Assembly: GCF_011378855.1 (NCBI RefSeq)
Contig: NZ_WTLB01000005.1
Location: 78,816-142,815 of the forward strand
Direction of reading: 5' to 3'
Length of the DNA stretch: 64,000 bases
Source: Pseudoalteromonas sp. Z1A8
GTDB taxonomy: Bacteria > Pseudomonadota > Gammaproteobacteria > Enterobacterales > Alteromonadaceae
Part shown: in pieces, positions 54,754-63,919 of the stretch
Position numbering within the stretch: the first letter of the stretch is position 1
Layout of the letters: each line of letters opens with the position of its first letter
Position numbers and translations under genes: made by a program
Notes under the pieces: generated by a model
Seen by the model: the letters and a program-made list of their open reading frames with translations, nothing else
Told to the model about the DNA's origin: nothing
Databases searched by the model: none

Positions 54754-56625
54754 TTAAAAATTGATTACTTGATCTGTCCCAACCTTAGATTTATTGATTA
54801 CTTCGCCATTGCTGTAACGCACACTTACGTTATCTATTTCGTTGCACTGGCCTAAACCAAAATGAACCACGTTATCAAATGATTGTGTATAAGGTGCGGC
54901 ATCAGGCGACACGCGTCTTGTAAGGGTTTTACCACAGCCTTTAAGTGTCGCTATAGCGCCAATGGGGCTAGCATTATGCTTAAGTGAATTACTTATACGC
55001 AGTAATGCATAGTGATTACTGTTATTGGCTTGATTACTAAATAAGTGCCACTGACCTCTGTCGTTATTCATAATAATATCGACCTGGCCGTCTAAGTTGT
55101 AATCAAATACATTTGCGCCTGAGCCAATGGTACCTAAGGTGTTTGTTATTAACCCCGAATGAGTCGCTTGGCTAAATGTGTTATCGCCATTATTTAAATA
55201 CAGTATTTGCGATGTAGGCGTTACCAAGCTGCCTTGTTTAACAATAAACAAATCTTGGTAGCCGTTGTTGTTAAAATCTCCCACACTTATGCCGGTCGTA
55301 TTTAAATTTGTTTTAATGCCAGCTTTAGCACTCACATCTACAAATTTTCCACTTTCATTTTTAAGTAGTAAATCCGATGGTGCCACTGGTTTTTTATTTA
55401 CCGTATAATGTTTAATACCGGTTACAACACCCGTTGTAGGTGAAAAAGTATTACCCGCCATACGCCATTTATCATTGCCTATATAACCAACATACAAACC
55501 TTTATTAGGTTGGGTATCGGCCCAGCCTAGGCCATTACTGCTAACAATATTGACGTTTTGACCACTGTGCCTTTCACCTTCAAATTTATATTTATAAGTG
55601 CCTTCGCCTACAAATACATCTTGGTTTGGATAAGGTGACTGGTAGTTAACTAAATTAAGCGTATCGCCAATAAGTAAGTCATCATATTTAAATGGTCCAC
55701 GCTTGGTGTAAAAACCAAATGTGTGGCTTTTAGCATCAAAAAACGTATCGCCTGCTTGTAATGGGTTGGCACGACTTATATATAAATCAAAGTCACCATC
55801 ATTATCAAAATCGATTTCGCTAACACCCGTCGCATCCATTATTTTATTAGGTAAAACATTGGCGGTTACGTCACTAAAGGTAAAGTCGCCATTGCCTTTT
55901 AAAACACGTAAAGCACCGTCGCCGTAAATCACTAAATCGTCAATTTTATCGTTATTAAAATCTGTAATAAGGACTTTTTGACCATCTCGATTAGTTTTTG
56001 GTAAATCACTTGCGTGAGTTATATTGCCGCTACCATCGTTTTTATAAATAAAATTACTGGTTTGTTTACCGCTATTAGCCTGCGGGAATCCCATTAGTAA
56101 TAAATCTAAATGACCGTTGTTATTGGCATCAAAAAACTTACTAGTGCGCCCACGCAACGTTGGCAGTTTGGGTGAAAACTCACCGCCTTCAACAATTTCT
56201 CTTTTGTTAAAGTGAAATAACTTAGCATTACGCGCGTTATCGCCAGAGCCACCACCACGTGAAAGCAAAATATCCATTTTGCCATCTTTGTCGTAATCGC
56301 CTACGCCAATACCGTGCATATCACCTACAATCAGGTCGCGTCCTTTGTCGTAAACGCCTTTATTGTTCCAATACAAACGAATGGTATAACCATGGTCGGT
56401 AAGTAATAAATCTGGGTAACCGTCTTGGTCTAAATCGCTTATTAATGCGTTATCCCATTTACGGCGATTTTTATTTTCTAATTTAATTGCTTGGTGCTGC
56501 TCAGTAAATAATGTTTTACCCGGTGTTAGCTGAGCACCCGCTAGGGCACTCGCTTGTTGACAACCTAGTAAGCTTGCGCCCACACATAACAAAGAAACAT
56601 GCCATACAATTGTTTTTACTTTCAT
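54754..56625 (-). CDS. VCBS/FG-GAP beta-propeller lipoprotein with UnbV/ASPIC domain, copy 2
   Basis: 623 residues from the ATG at 56625, preferred to 56694 because a perfect GGAGG lies just upstream and a lipoprotein signal follows (SLLGC, Cys22). Same architecture as the protein at 44233: seven calcium-loop VCBS motifs (DLDQDGYPD, DYDKDGKMD, DANNNGHLD, DFNNDKIDD, DFDNDGDFD, DFNNNGYQD, DYNLDGQVD) and a C-terminal UnbV/ASPIC domain (GAIATLKGCGKTLTRRV to VSVRYSNGE). Shared segments outside the repeats (ENKNRRKWDNALI, GGEFSP, KGLYVGYIGNDKWRMAG) show the two are true paralogues. Last gene of an operon with two sulfatases. Function not known. Confidence 0.82.
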   Translation of the reverse strand: MKVKTIVWHVSLLCVGASLLGCQQASALAGAQLTPGKTLFTEQHQAIKLENKNRRKWDNALISDLDQDGYPDLLLTDHGYTIRLYWNNKGVYDKGRDLIVGDMHGIGVGDYDKDGKMDILLSRGGGSGDNARNAKLFHFNKREIVEGGEFSPKLPTLRGRTSKFFDANNNGHLDLLLMGFPQANSGKQTSNFIYKNDGSGNITHASDLPKTNRDGQKVLITDFNNDKIDDLVIYGDGALRVLKGNGDFTFSDVTANVLPNKIMDATGVSEIDFDNDGDFDLYISRANPLQAGDTFFDAKSHTFGFYTKRGPFKYDDLLIGDTLNLVNYQSPYPNQDVFVGEGTYKYKFEGERHSGQNVNIVSSNGLGWADTQPNKGLYVGYIGNDKWRMAGNTFSPTTGVVTGIKHYTVNKKPVAPSDLLLKNESGKFVDVSAKAGIKTNLNTTGISVGDFNNNGYQDLFIVKQGSLVTPTSQILYLNNGDNTFSQATHSGLITNTLGTIGSGANVFDYNLDGQVDIIMNNDRGQWHLFSNQANNSNHYALLRISNSLKHNASPIGAIATLKGCGKTLTRRVSPDAAPYTQSFDNVVHFGLGQCNEIDNVSVRYSNGEVINKSKVGTDQVINF

Positions 56626-56650
56626 AAAGCCTCCATGAATTTGATAAAAC

Positions 56651-58093
56651 TTACTTAGTTGTTTTAAACGTTTTATCGAATCGTGGCATGGCATCTAATC
56701 GCCAGTTAGCACCTTCAGTCGTTTCGTGAAACCATTTTGGCTGTTGGTTATCCCAACTCCATTTTTCCATTTCGCGAACCATGTCGGTTAACAGTGCTTT
56801 GTTAGATTTACTTACATCGTGTTTTTCAGAAATATCGTTTTCGATATTAAATAACTGCCATGGTTGCTGGTTGACTTTTAATGCTTTCCATTGGTTCATA
56901 CGAATTGCAGCATCGCTGTAACCCTTACGATGGCGAAGTGCATAAATAGGCTCATCTTTATGTGGGTTTTCATTTTTAATAAATGCAGGCCACATATTTG
57001 TACCATCTAAATGTTGGTTTTCTTCAACTTTAGCGCCCGCTAAAGCTGCAAATGTTGGGTATAAGTCAAGTGCCGATACAGGATGCGAAAAACGCTTGCC
57101 CGCAGGTACATGTTTAGGCCAATGAAACAACATAGGAACTCTAAAACCGCCTTCTTGTGTACTGCCCTTACCTGCTTTAAGTGGGAAGTTATTAGCGCCT
57201 TTACTTAATTTGCCACCGTTATCGCTCATAAATACGATAAGCGTATTATCATACTGATTATTTTTTTTCAGGGTTTCTACTAGTTTACCCACGCCGCGGT
57301 CAACTGCGTAAACCATAGCTGCGTATGTTTTACGGTCTTTATTTTTTATATTAGGAAACATCGCCATATCTTCGTCTTTAGCTTGCAATGGCACATGCGG
57401 TGCGTTGTAAGCTAAATATAAAAAGAATGAATTTTTTTTGTCTGCTGCTTTGTCTACAAAATTAACGGCTTCGCGCGAAAGTGCATCAGTAATGTACTGC
57501 GTTTCTTTTACTTCTTTGCCGTTGTGCTCAAGCGGAGTAATGTACTCAAAAATATTTTTTAAGCCTTGTGCCTTTTGCTTTTTATACTGAAGTTGATATT
57601 GGTCAGGAAAATAATTATGCCCACCGCCTAAAAATCCATAGTATTCATCAAAACCACGTTTATTTGGATGATACTGCGGCGCATCGCCCATATGCCATTT
57701 ACCTAATGCACCGGTAAAATAGTTATTTTCGTTTAGTAATTTACTAATAAACTTAGCGTCAGTAGGCACGCCTACGTTTGAGCCGCGTGTCGGTAAATTA
57801 AATTGTGAGCCAATCTTATGAGGATAACGACCTGTCATTAATGCCGCTCGGCTTGGGCCACAAAACGGGTGCGCTACGTAAGCGTCTGAAAAGGAAGTAC
57901 CCGATTTAGCAAGATCATCAATATTTGGGGTAATAATATCCTTAGAGCCATTAAAACCAACATCTGCATAACCTAGGTCATCTGCAACAATAAGAATAAT
58001 ATTGGGTTTTTGTTCACTTGCGTGTATGCCCGCAGAGCCAATTAATAAGGCAAGCGATGATAAAGCGCTCAATAATTTTGTGTGTGTTTTCAT
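56651..58093 (-). CDS. S1-family sulfatase (S1_19-like), periplasmic
   Basis: 480 residues. Signal peptide ends near IHA-SE. Formylglycine Cys78 in FCGPSRAALMTGRY, metal residues in IVADDLG and FMSDNGG, GALGKWHMG, and NAPHVPLQ. It shares with the sulfatase at 37376 the segment EGGxRVPxLxxWPKHxxxG, so both are likely S1_19. It removes sulfate from carrageenan; the two paralogues probably divide G4S and DA2S or endo- and exo-positions. The C-terminal tail (KWFHETTEGANWRLDAMPRFDK) is typical of this branch. Between another sulfatase (69 bp upstream) and the VCBS/UnbV gene (25 bp downstream). Confidence 0.9.
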   Translation of the reverse strand: MKTHTKLLSALSSLALLIGSAGIHASEQKPNIILIVADDLGYADVGFNGSKDIITPNIDDLAKSGTSFSDAYVAHPFCGPSRAALMTGRYPHKIGSQFNLPTRGSNVGVPTDAKFISKLLNENNYFTGALGKWHMGDAPQYHPNKRGFDEYYGFLGGGHNYFPDQYQLQYKKQKAQGLKNIFEYITPLEHNGKEVKETQYITDALSREAVNFVDKAADKKNSFFLYLAYNAPHVPLQAKDEDMAMFPNIKNKDRKTYAAMVYAVDRGVGKLVETLKKNNQYDNTLIVFMSDNGGKLSKGANNFPLKAGKGSTQEGGFRVPMLFHWPKHVPAGKRFSHPVSALDLYPTFAALAGAKVEENQHLDGTNMWPAFIKNENPHKDEPIYALRHRKGYSDAAIRMNQWKALKVNQQPWQLFNIENDISEKHDVSKSNKALLTDMVREMEKWSWDNQQPKWFHETTEGANWRLDAMPRFDKTFKTTK

Positions 58094-58162
58094 AGTGCCA
58101 ATCTCAATTTTGATAATAAAAAATAGCAGGCCAATTAAGGCCCACCAAAGGGCATTACTCGG

Positions 58163-59686
58163 CTATAAAAAAGCTTTCATGTGGTGATTAAATTTAGTTA
58201 ATGATGGGTCTTCAATACGCTTAAGCTCTCCCGCCATTTTATGCACTAAATCAGTAAGCTGTTTTTTGTATTTAGGATTATCTATTTGGTTTGTGATTTC
58301 GTACGGATCATTTTTTAAGTCGTATAATTCATCGCGGCTGTCGCCTGGATTCCATACAAATTTCATTTCAGGGGTACGTATAGCTCTAATACCAAACCAT
58401 CCGCCGTTGTACCATTCGTAGGCATATAACGAAATATCATCTTTACCAGCATCGGCACTATCGCCTTGTTTCATCAATGGTAAAAGTGAACGTCCATCTT
58501 CGTCGCCATCAAGGGGTAGTGTCATCCACTGGCGAAGTGTTGGTGCTATGTCTAGCATAGACACTTGGCGGTTAATTATTTTAGGCTCAAGGCTAGGGTC
58601 ACGAATTATAAGTGGCATACGCATTAATTCGTCGTATGCATATGGGCCTTTGTCATAAAGGTTATGCTCGCCTAGCATACTACCTTGGTCGCCTACTAAA
58701 ATAATGTGTAGGTCGTCGTATAAACCTTCTTCTTTGGCGGTATTAATAAGCTCGCCAACTGCGTGGTCAATCATGGCAATGGCACCATAGTAAAAACTAT
58801 GTGCTTTGCGCCAATCGGTTTCAGTCATGTGGCTTACATCGTGCCAAGGCCACCAAATATCATCTTGTGCCATTGGTTTATGTTTACGTTCTATACCAAA
58901 GTTTTTAGGAAGTTTTATGTCTTTGTAGTCGTACATGCTGGCGTAAGGTTCTGGTACGCGGTACGGCGGATGAGGTTGCTCAAAACTAACAATACCAAAA
59001 AATGGTTTGTCTGATTTGGCCGCATTTTGCAGCATTAATTTGCCTTCGTTTACTTCTTTAGCTGTTACTGTATCTGCATATGTACCCGGAAGCGTTTTAT
59101 AGTAATCGTGCTTTTCGCCGTTTTTATCGCGCTCACCTGCATTCATACGGGCAACATTTTTTTGTGTTCCATAAGGCGTAAAAGGACGGCCATTACGCTC
59201 TTCATCTTTATCGTGCCCCCACATAAAGTTAGCACCGCGCAGTGCTGGGCCTTGTGCGCCTAAGTGCCATTTACCTACATAACTTACGTCGTAACCTACG
59301 CTTGTTGCACGTTTAATTACGCTGCCTTCACTAAGTGATAACTCCGAAAGACGTGAATGATAAAGCCCCACGTTATCGTCAAGCCCCGTTTTATGTCCCC
59401 AGCGCCCAGTAAACATAGCCGCGCGCGAAGGAGAACATAAGCCAGTAGATGTCATCGCTTGATCAAAACGTGTACCTTCGTTTGCTAATGCGTCAATATT
59501 TGGCGTTGAAACTGGGCCATTACGATAAGAAAACGTATCAAAGCGCATATCATCAAACAGTAAAATCAGCACATTTGGCTTTTTGGCTTCAGAGTTTTTC
59601 AGCTCTGCATCTTTTGCATATAAATTGGGAGAAAATAATGTGCAGCACCCTAACAGCATCACCATTTTTATTTTAAATAAGTTCAT
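58163..59686 (-). CDS. S1-family sulfatase of a different subfamily, periplasmic
   Basis: 507 residues. Signal peptide ends near LYA-KD. Formylglycine Cys84 in LCSPSRAAMFTGRW, metal Asp45/Asp46 in LLFDDMR, VGKWHLG, EQPHPPYRVP, and VGDQGSMLGEHNLYDKGPYAYDE. The CSPSR signature and the GEHNLYDK segment set it apart from the two CGPSR sulfatases and place it near heparan/choline-type S1 branches. It may be the third (non-S1_19) sulfatase reported from Pseudoalteromonas carrageenan loci; this is an inference. First gene of the operon with a perfect operator 98 bp upstream and AGGA before the start. Confidence 0.88.
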   Translation of the reverse strand: MNLFKIKMVMLLGCCTLFSPNLYAKDAELKNSEAKKPNVLILLFDDMRFDTFSYRNGPVSTPNIDALANEGTRFDQAMTSTGLCSPSRAAMFTGRWGHKTGLDDNVGLYHSRLSELSLSEGSVIKRATSVGYDVSYVGKWHLGAQGPALRGANFMWGHDKDEERNGRPFTPYGTQKNVARMNAGERDKNGEKHDYYKTLPGTYADTVTAKEVNEGKLMLQNAAKSDKPFFGIVSFEQPHPPYRVPEPYASMYDYKDIKLPKNFGIERKHKPMAQDDIWWPWHDVSHMTETDWRKAHSFYYGAIAMIDHAVGELINTAKEEGLYDDLHIILVGDQGSMLGEHNLYDKGPYAYDELMRMPLIIRDPSLEPKIINRQVSMLDIAPTLRQWMTLPLDGDEDGRSLLPLMKQGDSADAGKDDISLYAYEWYNGGWFGIRAIRTPEMKFVWNPGDSRDELYDLKNDPYEITNQIDNPKYKKQLTDLVHKMAGELKRIEDPSLTKFNHHMKAFL

Positions 59687-59783
59687 GTGTGTGTCCTTTT
59701 AAACAACTAAAAATTGCTACGTCAGTGTTTTAACAATCTGCCTGTACTTTATTATAAAAGCATAAAATTGATTTTAATAATAT

Positions 59784-59798
59784 AAACATATGATGTTT
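59784..59798. promoter_or_regulatory. Carrageenan-regulon operator copy 8
   Basis: AAACAT-ATG-ATGTTT, 98 bp upstream of the CSPSR sulfatase start, in the gap behind cgkA. Confidence 0.85.
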
Positions 59799-59865
59799 GT
59801 ATTGGCAACAAATAAATTTTAATTTGGCTAATATTTACACTTTATTAGAATGGGCTTTAGGGTTT

Positions 59866-60756
59866 TTATTGCTTTAACCACGTTCTCACGTAATCAATTT
59901 CCATTGATGTTGGAAAACCTTGTGCAGACTGATTATCTGAAGGATAAAATTGATTACATTTCCATTGTGTATGCGGTGCGCGTAAGCCCTGCGATAATGT
60001 TAAGTTCATATCGCGGTGCCAGTACAAATTCTTTTTATAGCCAACCTGAACGTTATCTACATACCATGTAATGTCGTCTTTGGTTACATTAACCCCATAA
60101 GTATGAAAGTCTTCACTGGGATCAAATGGTAAGTGATAGCCATTATGGTTTGTTTCTGGCGAGCTACCAGGTCGCATCCACTTGGGTGCGCCATCTTTTA
60201 TAACAATATTATGTAGGTCGTGGTCCGACTCCTGAAGCGTCTGTTTTTGAGTTAACTCAACTACATCTATTTCACTATATTGCACATCGCCTTCATTCGT
60301 TAAAGTACGATCTATTTTGCTGTACATCCAAAATGCAGGTGATACTCCCGGAAATTTATCCGCACCCTTTATACGTGCCTCATAATATCCGTAACTCCCT
60401 GTTGCCCTAGATTTAGCAACTCCCGAAGTGTAAAACAACTTATAATTAGGCACTTTTGTTTTATTACAGCCATCCCAAAACGTTCTTAAATGCGTTTCTC
60501 GTTTAGTGGTTAGCTTTAATATACCTTCAGAAACACTGGCATTTTCATCTTTCCAAGACCAAACACCGTAGTTTTCTGTTTGAAAATTCCATTTTTCAGC
60601 ATCTTTAATATCAAACTCATCTGAGCGTTCAGTTTGTAAAACCCAATTTTCGCCTGGTTGCGCAATATGAGGCATCGGCTGAGCATTAACCCCTGCACTA
60701 CCAAGGATTAAGCTCAACGATATTGCTATTAGTTTAACCTTATTATTTGCTTTCAT
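59866..60756 (-). CDS. cgkA: Kappa-carrageenase
   Basis: 296 residues, GH16 (subfamily 17 type). Signal peptide ends near VNA-QP. Catalytic motif E-I-D-V-V-E: nucleophile Glu162, Asp164, acid/base Glu167, one residue off the numbering of P. carrageenovora CgkA, whose sequence it follows closely (NYGVWSWK, SGVAKSRATGSYGYYEARIKG, LSQGLRAPHTQWKCNQFYPS). It hydrolyses beta-1,4 bonds of kappa-carrageenan to neocarra-oligosaccharides. It ends at the catalytic domain, without the roughly 100-residue C-terminal Ig-like/secretion part of the P. carrageenovora protein. It lies 73 bp behind the GH42-like gene, with a hairpin between. Confidence 0.95.
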   Translation of the reverse strand: MKANNKVKLIAISLSLILGSAGVNAQPMPHIAQPGENWVLQTERSDEFDIKDAEKWNFQTENYGVWSWKDENASVSEGILKLTTKRETHLRTFWDGCNKTKVPNYKLFYTSGVAKSRATGSYGYYEARIKGADKFPGVSPAFWMYSKIDRTLTNEGDVQYSEIDVVELTQKQTLQESDHDLHNIVIKDGAPKWMRPGSSPETNHNGYHLPFDPSEDFHTYGVNVTKDDITWYVDNVQVGYKKNLYWHRDMNLTLSQGLRAPHTQWKCNQFYPSDNQSAQGFPTSMEIDYVRTWLKQ

Positions 60757-60793
60757 TTGCTATCCACAACTTAATGTATCGTGTTAATTGAAA

Positions 60794-60819
60794 AGCGAGC
60801 ACATAGGGATGTACTCGCT
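60794..60819 (-). terminator. Intercistronic hairpin between the GH42-like gene and cgkA
   Basis: AGCGAG-x-ACA / TGT-x-CTCGCT stem with one mismatch and a T4 on the minus strand. It may attenuate read-through into cgkA, which has no operator of its own. Confidence 0.55.
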
Positions 60820-60829
60820 AAAAAACTAT

Positions 60830-63256
60830 TTATTGAGCTGTAACTTCAACAAGCAAGACACCCTCAGAAGGAATATCAAAGCTGGTATTCATTTTATTGC
60901 TCGTCATTAAGTTTTTAACATGAATAGATTTACCATTTTTAAGCGACAGATCAACGGTTGCTGTTGTGTGGCCTAAATTTAAAATATTAACCAGGTAACT
61001 ACCATTGTCTTGCTTAACAGTACGCCATGTTGTGGTTTTAAATGACTCACCATTATCTACTTTTACAACAACATCAGGCGTACTATCCGAAACCTCTGCA
61101 AGAGCAGTTTTTTTAATGGCTTCAACGTCTGTGCCTTTTGGCATAACAATAAGCTTACCTTTACTGGCAACTAACTTAGCCTTACGTGGATGCCCGTACT
61201 CATCTAAAGACAAGCTTTGCGCTGAGTCTAAAATAACGGTACCGCCTTTGTTTAAATACCCTTGAAGCGCTTTAAACTCTTCATCTGTAACAAAGTTATT
61301 GCGATAAACCAGTATTGCATCCCAGTTGCTATTGTCTTGCTTTTCGATTACATCTTTAGTTGCAAAACCAAGCGGGAAGCCTTCAAAAAATAAATTTTCG
61401 TAAAGTTTGTAGCCCTTTGTCATATAGTCGTTTGTATTAATTGCTGTTGTTTCAGAGTAAAACAAACGAAGTGGACGACGCTGCTCTCTAAGCTCAACAA
61501 TTTCCTCAGAAAAACTATTAAGATCAAACATTACTTGGGTAACTTCGTTAGTTACATGTGGCTGCATATTGTTAGAACCCGCAAAAGCACCGCCAAGACC
61601 TGGGTCAAAAAAGTCCAGATCGCCTTCTAAACGATCCTCTGGTGAACCATCTGGATCACGTGCCCAAAACCAGCCCATATTAGCATCCATTCCAAGTAAA
61701 GTTGCAAGCCAATAAACACTACGTACATAGCTTGTACGTGTGTCTAAATCTCGCCACTGACCCGATGATAAAAAATGAGACTCTGAATTTACATTAATTT
61801 TATTAGGCGCAACTGATTCCATAAAGTCATGAAACATAGTAACTATGCCCCAGTTATATGCGTACTTTTCAATCCACTTAGATGACTTACCAGGACGAAT
61901 ATTTTCGCTACCAAACGACTTAGCATCGTGCCCTACCATGGTTGTTAACTCAGCTAATGCTTCGGTATCAATACCGCCAGAGCGTGAATCGTCCATAAAC
62001 ATGCGCGGCATAATTTTTATATGGGTATCAGCGTCTTCATTTACAGAATGCAGTTCGTTTTGAACGTAAGTAAACCAGTCAGTACTTCTGTCCATATTGT
62101 AACGCGTCCAGTCGTACCACTTAGGCTCGCCTTTAATCGCAGGATCAATCGGTATCTCAATAGCTACATCTGTAAACTGGCTAAAATGCGTTCCCCAGTT
62201 TTCATTTAGCTCGTTAATATCACCTTGGTATTTTTTATCTAACCAACTTCTAAACTTATTTAGTGTGTATGAAGAGATGCTGGTCATTTCTTCATATTTT
62301 TGTGTCCAGTGGCCTTTTTCGGCGTACCAATGCGGCTCGTTAGCTAACACAAACCCAACTTCAGTTACTTTTTTGCCTTTAGTAAGCTCACCCGTTTTAC
62401 GAATTATTTTACCCCAAAGATCTCGCGCTAATGGGTTATCAATATCGAATCCTGTAAATAACGAACGGCCTTTTCTAACTTCTGGCTCTTGCTCTTCAAC
62501 CCACTTTGGAATACCCATTAACCAGTAAACTAAAAAACCAATGTTGGTATCAGGGATACGCGTTAGCTCTTTCATTAACTCTTCGTCAAAAGTGCCATCT
62601 TCACGCACTAAAAATGAATTAATAGCACGGTCGTGATCTACCGGGTATAGATCTTCACCGCCATGATAGAGCGCGCCTAAATGATCGTTATAAACATCTT
62701 TATTTGTAAGTGGCTGACCAACACTCTTTGAAAAATAGTCATATAAAAAAATAGGCTTGCCATTACTAACAAACATATTGTCTTGTGCTTTAGTATTTTG
62801 CCAATCAACCTTATTTACAGGGCGGCGTTTGATTTCGCCTGCAAGCTCTTTAGACAAGTCATCAATACCTTTATCTAAAATTTGAATGACTTTTTCGCGT
62901 TCAAAATTTGGTAACTCTTTTGCTAACCTTTCCTTGTCCGCAGCATAGTGGCGCTCGTAACCAAAAAGCTTTACAACCGCGTCGTAATTATTTTCATCCC
63001 AGTTAGCAAATTTTAAAAACTGCTCTGCAAACCAAACTACGCTTTCTTCACGAGTCACATCAATCTGTTTAGTTTGAGCTTGTTCCATCAGCTTTTTAAG
63101 TTTACTGATTTTTAAAAGAGCAGATTGCTCGTAACTATTTTGAGAAGCGCTTAGTGTTTCTGTGCTATCAACTTTAGCTACGCTTTCTTGCTGAGAGCAT
63201 GCTGTTGTAAGTAGAAATAAGGGGGCTAGTGTGAAGCCTAATAGATGTTGTCTCAT
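60830..63256 (-). CDS. GH42/GH167-like clan GH-A beta-galactosidase or exo-carrageenase, lipoprotein
   Basis: 808 residues. Lipobox LTTAC (Cys20), Ser at +2. About 130 helical residues precede a GH-A barrel. Acid/base Glu307 in VLANEPHWY and the likely nucleophile Glu492 in VNSESHFL. A flavodoxin-like trimerisation-type domain follows (about 620-710, DAILVYRNNFVTDEEFKALQGYLNKGGTVILD), then a C-terminal beta-domain. This is the layout of GH42 and of the related carrageenan-specific group (GH167). It probably releases neocarrabiose-type units or galactose from desulfated (beta-) carrageenan oligosaccharides. GGGAG before the ATG; operator 71 bp upstream. First gene of the transcript ending in cgkA. 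Confidence 0.85.
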   Translation of the reverse strand: MRQHLLGFTLAPLFLLTTACSQQESVAKVDSTETLSASQNSYEQSALLKISKLKKLMEQAQTKQIDVTREESVVWFAEQFLKFANWDENNYDAVVKLFGYERHYAADKERLAKELPNFEREKVIQILDKGIDDLSKELAGEIKRRPVNKVDWQNTKAQDNMFVSNGKPIFLYDYFSKSVGQPLTNKDVYNDHLGALYHGGEDLYPVDHDRAINSFLVREDGTFDEELMKELTRIPDTNIGFLVYWLMGIPKWVEEQEPEVRKGRSLFTGFDIDNPLARDLWGKIIRKTGELTKGKKVTEVGFVLANEPHWYAEKGHWTQKYEEMTSISSYTLNKFRSWLDKKYQGDINELNENWGTHFSQFTDVAIEIPIDPAIKGEPKWYDWTRYNMDRSTDWFTYVQNELHSVNEDADTHIKIMPRMFMDDSRSGGIDTEALAELTTMVGHDAKSFGSENIRPGKSSKWIEKYAYNWGIVTMFHDFMESVAPNKINVNSESHFLSSGQWRDLDTRTSYVRSVYWLATLLGMDANMGWFWARDPDGSPEDRLEGDLDFFDPGLGGAFAGSNNMQPHVTNEVTQVMFDLNSFSEEIVELREQRRPLRLFYSETTAINTNDYMTKGYKLYENLFFEGFPLGFATKDVIEKQDNSNWDAILVYRNNFVTDEEFKALQGYLNKGGTVILDSAQSLSLDEYGHPRKAKLVASKGKLIVMPKGTDVEAIKKTALAEVSDSTPDVVVKVDNGESFKTTTWRTVKQDNGSYLVNILNLGHTTATVDLSLKNGKSIHVKNLMTSNKMNTSFDIPSEGVLLVEVTAQ

Positions 63257-63326
63257 ATTTTCTCCCGTTGAGGTCGTTATGTGTTAACAGGTTTTTGCAC
63301 TGCTGTTATTATTTAATATCGACAAC

Positions 63327-63341
63327 ATACATCATATGTTT
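63327..63341. promoter_or_regulatory. Carrageenan-regulon operator copy 9
   Basis: ATACAT-CAT-ATGTTT, one mismatch to the dyad, 71 bp upstream of the GH42-like gene. Rightmost copy in the window. Confidence 0.75.
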
Positions 63342-63557
63342 GCATTTGTAAGCTGTTTTATTTTCAAAATGAAATAGTAAGATACTGAAACACTCTTATT
63401 AACCAAAATATTCATTTCAGCCGTGGTTATATTCAAGATTACTTTTACAGTTGTGTATTTTACCCTGTTCAGGCTGGTTGTTTTCATAGAAAAGTAGCAC
63501 TCGCTTACATCCATTTAAAAATAAGTGAAAACCAAATATAGCTGTAAAGTAACCCGG
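63342..63557. other. Non-coding AT-rich gap
   Basis: No ORF with a ribosome site, RNA or repeat recognised. Confidence 0.35.
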
Positions 63558-63692
63558 TTAAATGCGACTCGTTAATTTAGTAACGACACCGCTATCGCTG
63601 TATGATTTTGCAGGTTCGTTGTAATCAACTAGCTGATCGGCTTGTGGATAGCCCGCCAACTAACCTGCCGAATACTGAAACTGAAATGCCAT
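63558..63692 (-). pseudogene. Possible decayed ORF fragment
   Basis: On the minus strand a reading frame of 44 codons starts at the ATG at 63692, meets an in-frame TAG after ten codons and continues to TAA at 63558. The part after the TAG (beginning LAGYPQADQL, ending TKLTSRI) has protein-like composition and higher GC than its surroundings. No family was recognised. It may be the C-terminal remnant of a gene cut down by the neighbouring insertion sequence, or chance. Confidence 0.25.
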
Positions 63693-63919
63693 CCTTTATG
63701 AAATTCGAAGATACGAGTGTTATAGCTATTTCATCAAAGGTATAGTCTTTAATTTGATAACAACAAAATACGTTACACGTTTTTATTTTTCATTTTATTG
63801 AGCAAATTTATATGCAAATAGCATAGAAATTATTTCTTATTGGGTCGGTACAATCATTGACACATTAAGGTTATGTGATGGAATTGACGAAATTTTTTAT
63901 TAAAAAGCGACCCTAGCTT
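63693..63919. other. Non-coding AT-rich gap before the insertion sequence
   Basis: Nothing recognised apart from AT-rich sequence. Confidence 0.3.
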
